A DNA stretch of 64,000 nt from contig JAZGTN010000058.1 of the NCBI GenBank assembly GCA_037783415.1, forward strand, positions 2,020,001 through 2,084,000, in the 5' to 3' direction. Position 1 is the first letter of the stretch. Each line of letters opens with the position of its first letter. This document shows positions 11,201 through 23,200 of the stretch, piece after piece. The notes beneath the pieces are model-generated. The model ran no database searches. It was not told the DNA's origin and was given only the letters and a program-made list of their open reading frames with translations. This DNA comes from Leptasterias polaris. Lineage: Eukaryota > Echinodermata > Asteroidea > Forcipulatida > Asteriidae. The position numbers and the translations under genes were made by a program.

Positions 11201-14200
11201 GGATGAATAGTTCACAATGATCAAGCAATCGCAAGGCTCCACTGGTGCCTTCCAACAGTAATTCTTTGAAGCATTTTGATAATAAAAATTAAAAAAATAA
11301 TAAAGTGTTGTATTCTAGCCCTTTTACTTGTTGAGGAACAGGTATAAAAGTACAAGATATATTTGATTTCTATGAGTGTGGCATCTAATGTGGGGATATT
11401 GAATAAACCATGATTCTCAGTTTCTATTTTATTGATTTATTGTTTTAACCAGAAGAAGAATGTGCAGAATCTGTTCAGTAAGTGTATTTAATATTTATTC
11501 ACATGCATGTCATTTAACTCTCTACCCATATTCTGAACTGTGCACTCAATTTATTTGCATTCTGCACTCAGTTGCACCCTTTGTATCCATATCATTTATA
11601 CATTGAAATTTTCTGCACTCTAGGAGTCCAGCAACGTGTCTGTCTTTTCATGTCATTCTGGTCCACAATATTTTGAGCTCCATTTGGTATCAGAAATGCA
11701 AAGTTGCCTAGCTCTTGTATGCAATCAGTTATACCCTGCTTCCCATTCCTATCCTTGTTGTCCTGGTAGCCTGCTTCCCAATCGCACTGCCCTTTCCCTC
11801 ATGTTTATGCATGTCCTCATATCCTTTCACTTGCACTGTTCTTGTCTGCATGTTGTATGAATGTCCACACACTGAAATAGTTGACTCCAATTATAACAAA
11901 CTCGGTTTTAAAACAACGTGGATTTAATGGTATTGAACATGGCAAAGGTCTTGGGTTCAAATCACATTGTGGAAAAAAAAAATTCACGGGACTCTGGAAA
12001 GTACTGACTATACAGTGCTTAATACTCATTAATGTAAGAGCAAACCCAGATATTCTTTCTCCTCGATGCAAAATTAAAATCTGTTAACTCTTTGTGGTAC
12101 CCGCTGCTAAATTAACATCCAATAAATTGTTGTAGTACCGACTGTTAAAATATAGGATTAGAGCTGCCTCTACTCACGCGGCTAGCTCTGTGGACTAGTG
12201 ATAAGAAATCTGCACTATCATGACAAACGTCATGGGTTTGAATCCCATTGGAGTGACATGCATGTGTTTTTTTCTTCATGGGACTCGTGGGGGGGGGGGG
12301 GTGAGAGAGGGAATGCTTAGTACACATCAGTGTATGGGTAAAACTAAATAATAATCTTTATCTCTGATGCAATCTATTGACCTGGATGTAGCAACCGATT
12401 TTGTGTACATTCCTTTGGGCACAACAAGTGGCGGTGAGAAAATGTGCAGGCAACACACAAACTTTTATGAAAATCGCCTAACTCTTACCTTTTATCCCAG
12501 CGTGTGCAGAGTGCCAATATTTGTCATGCATTAGTTACTAATAAATGACATTGTTCATAATTGGTTACACTTATTCTGATATTAATGCGGTAATTTTATA
12601 TTTTTCTCCCCAGTAACTAGCAATGTGCCGACAACTGCAGAATCCCTGTTACTGCAAATTCAAGAGGTTTGTTTCAAAATCTTTTATCTGTACATTTTCC
12701 TTGTAATAAGGGACGAATTCAAAATTAAACAAGGGGTAACTCGGGATAATTAAGGAATCACCCCGAGGTGATACAGGGTATCACAGCCTTGCATACGAAC
12801 AATAGAGTCATGAATACGCGTCTGCACATGCTGGGTCAACTTGGTCGTCGATGGGCGAACGTGGATACAAAGAGAGATTTTGCACACATCTGAACAAAAG
12901 GCCAGATTTGCGTGTGGGATTACGTAAACAAGGGATTATCGGATTAGTTACAGCTGCCTGGTTGCTCTAATAATCGTTCTGCTGAACGATTAACAATTAT
13001 GATTATGAATGATACGCCAAATATTGTTATTTTAAATGTCTAGAATCGTTCTTGTCTAACAAATTGTTCTTTAGTTCATTTTTTGAGCGATCAAAATCGG
13101 CTGCTGAACAGCAAGTTTACCGATTAAAACGATACCCGACAATGTTGTTTGCAGGTCGACGTGTTCACGACTATCGTTGTGTTGTTGAAGAGACGGTCCA
13201 TACACCATCCGCTTCCTCCAAACTGAATATACCACTATTAATTAAACATATTACTTTTGATATTTTTGGACTTGGACGTAAAAACTTTGTCTTTTCTTTT
13301 CCAGTTTTTAATTACTTAATTTAGTTTACGTCTCATTTGTTTTTCTTTCGAAAATTTCAATGTTTAGATTTTAAACCAATACAATAATGAAGAGATGCCA
13401 CAACCATACTTTTCCATGATAGACTGTGGATGAAGCAACGTATACATTTCAACTTGCAGCTGCAACAGGTCAAGGTTTATCTTCTATATTATGTGGGGTC
13501 ATTTGCGGTGATTTTGGCCAGGCTCGTCTTTGACATCGGAAGTGTTAGCCGCATGGTGTGATGAGATAGCCGTTTCCTACGGGAAAGTAGTGATCTGGAT
13601 GATTAGGGGCGTCTTCTAGCATGTAGATTCAACCTCCTATCTCCGAACCCGCCGATCAACCTATCCCCGAACCTGCCAATAGAAACATCCTCCCACCCAA
13701 TAATTTAAATGAACCTGCCGAAATACATATAGGCCCACCTGTGCAAGCACCCATCGCCCAACCTCGAGGACCAGCCATAATGACCGGTGGCAACATTGTC
13801 ATTACAATCCACCATAAAGAGTTAAACCCGGACCAAATATACAACCCAGTTTTAATCGACGCCCATCAATTTGATTCACTCCGTCGGAAGTCTACCAAAG
13901 CATCATCGTTTGTGCAGTGTTTGATGCCTTTTTTCCCCGCAAACGTTATGAAAAAGTCAAATTGGCACTCCTGTTTTAAGTAAGGACGGACAAAGAAAAA
14001 AAGAAAGATTAGATAGGAGATTATTGCTGTCAATGTTAGATGTTGTAGAGCGGGAATTTCCAGGAGACGTAAAGGGGAAATCATTTGTCAAAATTCGCTC
14101 CGTAATAAATGACAAGTGTCGACATAGTCGTTAAATCAACAATCACACTGAAGCTATTTTATAGAATGTGAAAAAGCAACTAAAAGCTATTTTTATAAAT

Positions 14201-17200
14201 ACACAAGTTGTCTACTTTTGGAAAAATTGTAAAAGATGTCTGATCGTGAGGAGCCGATTATTTAAAAATGATTTGTAAACAGTGATGAAAAACTTTCGAT
14301 CTGTTCAGAACTTTTTCGGACCTATTTGTGTGTTGTTATACAGACCATGTACATGGTGAATCTTTGCTATTTTATTTGATGTATTGAATAAAGTTAATGT
14401 GTAACGGAATATGTTTTAGGTTTTGGTGATTTATCATTTTGATCAGAAAATAAAACAACCAAACCAACATAAACATGAATTTCAGCTCATACTGGGTCTT
14501 TTTTTTTCATTGAGGAAAATTAAAACCTTAACATCTCGTCAGTTTTCACTATTTGCAGGGAAGAATTACAAAACTTCATACCTTTTTTGAAATATCAGTT
14601 TCTCTATAATTTCTCGGTGGGTAAGTTTGGGCCTCATTGAGGTATTCAATGTTTCTAAAGAAACCAATAGAACACAAACTCCACTTATCTATTGTTGAAC
14701 AATATAAATTACGGATTAACCAAGCCTCTGCCAAACCGCAGCGCGGCCGGCGGCGAAATCAGACAAGTAAGCATGGCTGTTTATGGCTGCAAGAGTGTTG
14801 TTCATTGACCTGTAGATATTGAGCTCATGGCCCGACTTCCTTTTGCCCCGTAAAACCCCGGGGGGAAATGAAGAATTAGCCCGAGTTACCGATTGTTTAA
14901 TTTTGAATTCCTCCCTAACTGTTTTTAAAACTACAAGAAGGTAAAGATTTGTCTATTTTTCTATAAATTATAAACAAAAATGTTATTAAAATGAAAACAA
15001 AAACAGGTTTCATTTAACACGAGTTTATCAACTCAACAGTTTATAAAATATAAAACATAATTTTGTATCGCTTTTAATTAACAGTGTGTCATTGTTCATT
15101 TCAGGGTGTGTGTCCTGACAGTGACAACGAAGCAGGAGAGATATGTGACAGTAAAATAAGAGAGAATGTGCAAGGTATAATTCAAATTGTTGCATATCGT
15201 TGACAACTGGATCATTTTAAAGGTTTAGTGTATCAAAATATTGTCAGATAAATCCAATAAGATGAAAGGTTGATATTTGTTGTCTGAGATAAGTAATGCA
15301 TTCAAGATGAACTTCAGTGTCTATGGGGACCAGTCTCTTATTGATTGCAGCAACTATCCAAACACACATCAGTGTCTATGGGGACCAGCCAAACACACAT
15401 CAGTGTCTATGGGGACCAGCCAAACACACATCGGTGTCTATGGGGACCAGCCAAACACACATCAGTGTCTATGGGGACCAGCCAAACACACATCGGTGTC
15501 TATGGAGACCAGTCTCTCACTTATTGCAGCAAATATCCAAACACACATCAGTGTCTATGGGGACCAGCCAAACACACATCAGTGTCTATGGGGAACAGCC
15601 AAACACACATCAGTGTCTATGGGGAACAGCCAAACACACATCAGTGTCTATGGGGACCAGTTTCTTATTGATTGCAGCAAATAAACACAACATTGTCAGT
15701 ATTAAAACGATGGTATACAAAGCACCTTTATTAAATTTTAAGTTAACTTTCAATTTGCCATAGTCCTTAAAAGTTGTTTGTTGTTATAAACTCTTGCAGA
15801 GGGGGGGACTTCATCAGTTATTAGAGACATGGCTTCCACAGCTTCACGTGACAAAGCCTCATTACTTGTTAATGGTATGGCTTCAACAACTGCGGAGCAC
15901 ACGGCCCCAGCAACTGCAGAGCACACGACCTCAGCAACTGCAGAGCACACGACCCCAGCAACTGCAGAGCACACGACCTCAGCAACTGCAGAGCACACGA
16001 CCTCAGCAACTGCAGAGCACACGACCTCAGCAACTGCAGAGCACACGACCTCAGCAACTGCAGAGCACACGACCTCAGCAACTGCAGAGCACACGACCTC
16101 AGCAACTGCAGAGCACACGACCTCAGCAACTGCAGAGCACACGACCTCAGCAACTGCAGAGCACACGACCTCAGCAACTGCAGAGCACACCACCTCAGCA
16201 ACTGCAGAGCACACCACCTCAGCAACTGCAGAGCACACCACCTCAGCAACTGCAGAGCTCAACACCTCAACACCTGCAGAATGTTTTACTACATCAACTG
16301 TAGAAGTCATGGCTTTAACACCTGAGGGCATGGTTTCCAAAACTGCAGACAACTTGGCTTCATTGTACATCGAATATGTAGCTCCATCATCACCTGAGCT
16401 AGAGTGCTGTACTAAAGTGAGTTTCAGATTTTTTTAGTGACAGAATTTTAACATAAATTTTTTCTTCCACCATGACTGTTTTTTTTTTTCATAATGGCTT
16501 TTTGATATTCATCTGTCAAAATTGCATCAATTCACACCTCAAAGTTTCAATGTAATTATCTTATATTCTGTTGTAATTAACTGATCATGATGTGATTTAG
16601 AATGTCAACCTTTCTCATTATTATTTATTGTATAAACACGAAACAAGACTTTGACATGCCTCAATTTGTTCTCAGCCGGTATGCAATTGAGACTTTATTT
16701 TCCAGTCATTAATAACCTCGGAGAGTTTCGACCAAAGTTAATACACCTGGCCTTTTGCTCAGTTCACTAACAGCAGTCACTCCCCTCCTCGGTTATTATT
16801 AATACAGTATAGACCGGTTTATCTTCTTTTATCCCAGAATTAAGGCTTTCCATGATAAGAATCTTTGTAAGAATTGATTGTAGTAACATGTAGTATTTAG
16901 TTGTTACAACCAAAATGAAGGACAATGTGTTTACATGCTGAAAATTGTTTTTCACTATTTTTCCTGACTCGCACAACGGATTAAGCCCATATTTTCACAA
17001 GTTTGTCATGTTTGTTATTTCATGTATATATGGCTGATCACACAAAACATAGAAATTTTGTAAATTGAAACTTGTTTATCTTTATGCAAGGTCTCGTATA
17101 AACAAAAGGGATTGATGAATTCAAAACAGCTTTCTGGACTGCAGGTGAGTTAACTTTGATTTGTTTTAATCATAATTTTCATCAAGAAGTTTTATATCAA

Positions 17201-20200
17201 AAAACTATGTTAAAAACTAACTTTACATTTATTTGAATTTTTGTTACGTTTTGCCATTCAACATTTAAATAGTTTGATAATTCTGTTATTACAAACATTT
17301 CCTTGAGAGGCTACAACCAATTTGATATATAAATTAAACACTTAAGCAAAACAAAAAGGGGTTGCCCTTCCTTTTACCCTACCCACACCAGAAAATCACA
17401 CAGAATCTATAATATTGTATTTAAAAAAAAATAATAATATTGTGTGCCCACCCTTTGCCTTATTCTTGTTTACATACTTTTGTAATGTTTTATTTATTTT
17501 TTATTATTTGTTAAACTGTTATTCTGACATGAATATAAAATTGAAAGTTATTTGTGTTGAAAGGAAGTTGTTGGCTTCCAGCAACTAAGGCCATTTATTC
17601 TTGAATACTTGGATTACGGATTTCTCAGCTACAAAAATGAGCGGAGACCGGGAAAAAAAAAAATAAAAAAAAAAAAACTTGGCCGGGGTTACGGAATTTC
17701 AAGCGCGCAAAGTCGGGCGGAAGAAAAAAAATATATAAAAAAATAAAGAAACGCGGGCGGCTTCTTAAACGCATGAAAACTAGAAACCTACATAGAAATT
17801 TGTAAAGGTAAACACTTACCGTCTGAAATTATTACTGTTTGTGTTTTTAATACATTCCATTCCACGACAATGCTCCGATTATCCTTTTAATTGTTAGAGC
17901 TGTTCCGTCCCAACTTGACAATCGTCCCAACTATAGTTGGGATCGCCCATATAATTCTACAGGCAAATGCAGTGAGCTCTTCTGATTGCTCCGCTTGTAC
18001 GCCCCAACTTGAACGCTCAAGTGTTTCTTCCCGAAACAGAAGGAGGAGACACCAACTCTGAGCCGCCATTGTGAACAGCACTTGGTCTTTGCTCTATGGT
18101 CAATAGTATAGTCTATAAATGGACTCATACTTTTGTACGTGAAGGTATACATTGGTCTGGTTTCCACCATACATGTGCGTCGGCTTCATACAATTCCAAT
18201 GCCTCTCACGTGTACAGTTATACTCCGTAGATACATGTGGTGGTGTTTTACACGCCGGCCGCGCTGATTGTATACCAATCATAGAGAAAGGACCACGGAT
18301 TTATAGGGGTGCAGAAAAAAAAATCGCTGTCAGCGCGGTGCAGAGCCGCTAGCATTTGTGATGGCAGCTGAAAATGTTTTGTACACGATCGGTGGCATTT
18401 TTTTTTTTTTCGTACACACAAAATTGAATTTTTTGGGCGGGGATTTTTATAATTTTTTTCCAAAACACGATTATTTCGGGCGGCGATTCCGTAATCCAAG
18501 TAATCAAAAAAAAATGGCCTAATCTGACAGAAAGAGAGTGCCCCATTTTTATTTAGTTATTTTTATCTGCAAAGATTAACTAATTAGAGCTTTGAATTAC
18601 CGTAATTTGACGTCACAGTAACAAAAATGTGTTTTTCATACTAATAAATTTGATAAGGTACACGATGGTATGTAACTTATCCCAATCCAATGCCTTTTAA
18701 TGAAAACCCTACGTACGTATATCCTCTCTCGAAAACAATATCACGGCAGTCTTTGACCCCTAGCCGTGATTGCGCAATGCCCGATGACGTCATCTGGTCA
18801 TTTTTCAACTTTAAAAACCTTGTAATTCAACACCTGATGACGTCATCATGACGTCATCAATTTTTTGCCGTCTTCATATTGAGGTTTATATGTCTGATGA
18901 GTTTCAATGTTCAATTCAATTTCATTCTTGAGTTAAGCTGTAGAGAAGAGTTCGTGGAAGAAGAAGAAGAAGGGGATGAAGAAGAGAAAAAACCAGAACA
19001 ATAACAAGGAGGTGTTCGTGCTCATATTGCACGAACACCTAAATATACATCCATGCACAACTTTGAAACAGCTAGTGAAAATCTGGATATTGTTAGATGG
19101 TGTTGTCATGTTTGCTAGTCTGTCATTTACAATGATGTGTATTAAAATCTCTTTTTTTCCAACCTTACAGCCAGTCACTTTGAAAGAGGCAAATGATCAT
19201 CAGGGGCTGCTTTGTGTACCATCTACAAGTACTAGTAATACAGCTTCAGACATAAGTGAATCTGATTCTGATTCTGATGATTCAACCTATGTGTGCTCTT
19301 CTGATGACAGTGATGATTCTGTTACTGAGTCGGTGAGCTTCCCATTAGTCCATGGGACACAACCTGTTAAGTCAATGATCATACCTCCAGTAGCTGAAGC
19401 CATATCTGAGGCTGAATCTACATGTGCATCTAAATATGTGAAGCCCAGGCGAATGTGTCCCTTCTGCAGCAAAAGCATCCAAGAAAAACTAGCAAGGCAC
19501 ATATCAACGGTCCACAAAAGTATCAAATCAGTTTCTGATGCAATGAAGCTTCCAAAACTAGAAAGAGATGCTGTATTTGATGGCTTTAAGAAAAGGGGAA
19601 TCTTCATGACAAACAAGGAGCAACTGAAAAAATCCAAACCAGTCTACCAAAGAGAGAGGAGAAATCTGAGCAGTGATGACAGGCTTGTCATCTGTGGCCT
19701 CTGTAGCGGATTTTATTCAAAGAAGTGTTTCAAGAAACATAAAAACAGATGTCAGGGTGACTCTCTTTCTGCGGCCTGCTCTATACCTCTTTCGATGTTG
19801 ATAACTGGTGATGATATCTCCGATGAGTTTAAAAGAGAAATTTTGTGCAAGTTTCGCAACACAGATGTAGGGGAAGTTTGCAGAACAGACCCAGTTATCC
19901 TTAACATTGGGCATCAGCTTTGGAGAAAAGGAAAGAACAAAAAAGATAAGGTGACTGAAAAGAAAAAATCTGTGATGGCAGACATGAGAAGGCTCGCCTC
20001 ATTATATGTTGTCTACAAAGATCAAGAAAAAGAGTCAATTGATGCAGGGAAACAGACAGTTGGAGACATGTTCAAAAGAGAGAACTTTAAAGCATTGAGT
20101 AATGCAATCGATGTGTACACAACCTATGCCGAGTCCACTGGAATTAAAAGTGGCCTCAAGTGTGCCCTCTATTACTTGATAAAGAAGGCATGCAAGATCA

Positions 20201-23200
20201 TTAAATCTACCCATCTGATGGAGGGTCGCGATGATGCTGCCGCAGAAATAGACAAGTTCATTCCTGTATTTGAGCTCAACCATGAATTTATTTTTGGGGA
20301 TGCGACTTATGAAATAAACAACAGACGCCAAAAGATGCTGCGAAAACCGACAGAGCTACCTTTAGAGGAGAACATCAAGAAGCTCAGAATGTACACAATC
20401 AACAAGGTGGAACAGATGTTGGCTGACGACTACCTTGTCTGGGATTCTCGTAACTTTAATGCACTTCGAGACCTCACTGTTTCTAGGCTTACGATGTTTA
20501 ATGCCCGCAGAGGCGGCGAACCATCCCGCTTAAACATAGCAGAATGGCAGGAAGCGGAGGACCGTCAGTGGATTGATCAGCAGAAAGCAGACGATCTGCA
20601 TGACCCACTTGACAAGTATCTCATTTCTAATCTCAGAGTAACCTACCAGACTGGGAAGGGTAATAATCACTTGGTGCCCGTCCTTTTCCCATCCGACACT
20701 ATAGAAGCCATGAAGAAATTGACAGACACTGAAATCAGATCAACTGCAGGTGTCAGAGAGGACAATTTGTACGTGTTTGCTTGCGTCCATGGGTCGTCTA
20801 CACATGTAACAGGGTGGCTTGCTCTGAATAACATATGCAGTGAAGCAGGAATCGAGTCCAAAACAAATCTCACAGCTACAAAAAACAGACACCGCATTAG
20901 CACACTCTATGCGGCCCTTGAGCTTCCAGAGCAAGAAAGGGATCTGTTTTTTAAACACATGGGGCATTCTGGCAACATAAACCAAAACATCTACCAAGTG
21001 CCTCCAGCTATAGCGGAAGTCATAAAAGTTGGGAAGCAACTTTTGCAGATTGATGAAGGTAAATATTCATTGCCTCACACTTTTAATGGTCAGGGAAGTT
21101 ATTGAAACAACTACGGAAAACTTTCAATAAAGACATTTGAAAAACTTCTGCAACTGACTTGTCTCATGTCGACAACAGAATCAAAATGAAAAGTGTAATC
21201 CTTGGTTAACATGATGTTGACGAATGATTGCCCTTGTCAGGCAAATAAGTACAGTTTTGTGGTTTTCAATTTGTGAGCGTTTGGTTATTGTTTTGTTAAG
21301 TTGATATTGTTTGAAATAAAGTTGTTGTATTTTTTTCCTAACAGGCAGCAGCAGAGTCAGGTCCCAAGAAAGTCATCCTTCCCCGAAGCCCGAAAATGTG
21401 AGTGTAATTTAAATCTATAGAGTGGTACATGTTTACATTACAGAAACTGACTTATTTGGGAGGAAAATCTGTACAGCCACATGGCTAGATGTCTTTAAAA
21501 GATGATTGACATTTTAAAATCTCATTTCTCTGGTGTCGATCCGAAATTTTATTAATTTTGTCAATGAGGGACATATAAAAGCACCATGCAAGATGGCATA
21601 AAAAAAAACATTTAAAAAAAGCCATCAGAAAAATATGAACAATTTACCGTAATTTTCGGCGGATAAGGCGCCGGTTCCTAAAATCACCCCCAAAAAATTC
21701 AAACGCCAACAGATAAGGCGCCCCTCCACACAAGACGCTACTTAACTTTTACAACGAAGCAATAATTGCTCCATGCCTTTACGCACAGGCTCCCCAGGTC
21801 CCATTCACTGTTGGTACATCAACACCCACAGGGGTCATTGTGATGGTGTAAGGACACTTACCATGGGGTCGTAATTTGTAAATAACTAAAATGAGTAAAA
21901 CATCGCTATTAACTTGATTATGTACACACAACAAACTTTCATATTCGCTTGAGTAATTTGAAAATATTATTAGCGAAACAGCTTTGCATTTGTTCACAAA
22001 TGCAATTGAGTTCTAGTTTATTATTATTATTTTCATTTTCATTTTGAAGATTTTTTCTAAAAACATAGCTTTATGGCTTTTCTTTTTACAAAACGAGCAC
22101 GCACACACAAACGTTGTCCAAACGTTTCCATTTGCATATGTAACAGGTTTGAGTGCAGTTCAATGCACTCTGTACTGAGACATAATAAATTTTACAAGGG
22201 ACACGCTGAATTGTGTTGTAAAACTTAGAAAGTTGTTTATTCTTGTCCAGACTACTGGAAGGGATGGATGATTTTAACACGAAGTCAAGAACAGGAGGTC
22301 AAGGTCAAATAGTGTAACACTCTGTAATTGCTACATTTTTCAAGACCTCTCCGATGATGTATAGATTGAATTAATAGCTTAAGTACTTCTCGAGTTATAA
22401 TTTTTTTAAGTATTAAACTTTGGTTTACTGTGTTTTGACACCTGGTGTTAATTAGAAGTTGATCTGATGAACAGAAATTATTGTTTTTACAAGGAAAGTG
22501 TTGTTTTTTTAGAATTACACAAAGGGAAACTTTGACCTTTCGGTACGACCAGAAGTAAAGGTCATGTGAATTTTGCGTCAACTTTTCAAATGTTGCCCAT
22601 GTCTTGGTCTATCATATGCCTAAATATAACTACTGTAGCTATAATATTCAGAGACATGCAGGTATTGGCGTGACGTCACTTTTTGAACTTAAATTGCTTG
22701 TAATTTGACACCAGATGACGTCATAATGACGCCACAACTTCTGTATCATCTGCTAGTTGCAATCTACTTACATGTAAAGTTTCAAGTTGATATACATGTA
22801 GGCCTCACAACTAAAGCCCACTGAAAAGAAGAAAAACTATTTTAAAAAACGAACAAAAACAATGAGTTGTTCGCGCTGTTGCACGAACACCTCAAAAACA
22901 CAAGGGAATCGGTATAGAATACAGCTGCGTGGGTGTGGGTGTGTGCTTAGTGTGCTTGTGTGGGTAGGTATACACATTAAAACCAGGACCTGTAACAAAA
23001 GGGACAATAGGATCCCCGGTTGGGTGAAGGTCCCTTAGTGGAAAGTGTGTACAAAACAAATGGGAGCTGTTGCCAAAAAGTTGAAGTATAAACAAAAGAG
23101 GGACTATAGGTTGCAGGTGTTTACACACTTGCATTTGTGTGTGTTTGCTCGGCTATTATTCAGAATGATGTATCTTAAAATGTTAAATGTTTTTACCCTT

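Noticed and set aside
15794..16303. Plus-strand ORF of 169 codons with QQLQSTRP repeats
   Set aside because: It is another frame of the same 24-bp array. Its phase does not match exon 15105-15174.
15750..16370. Minus-strand ORF of 206 codons rich in VVCSAVAE
   Set aside because: It is the antisense reading of the 24-bp repeat, open only because the period is a multiple of three. The plus-strand frame fits splice sites and phase on both sides.
18976..19170. N-terminal extension of the recombinase ORF from the Met at 18976
   Set aside because: This stretch is inside a dispersed repeat (also at 22824-22895 and 53150-53275) and a strong TTACAG acceptor at 19170 joins in phase to the upstream exon 17091-17144.
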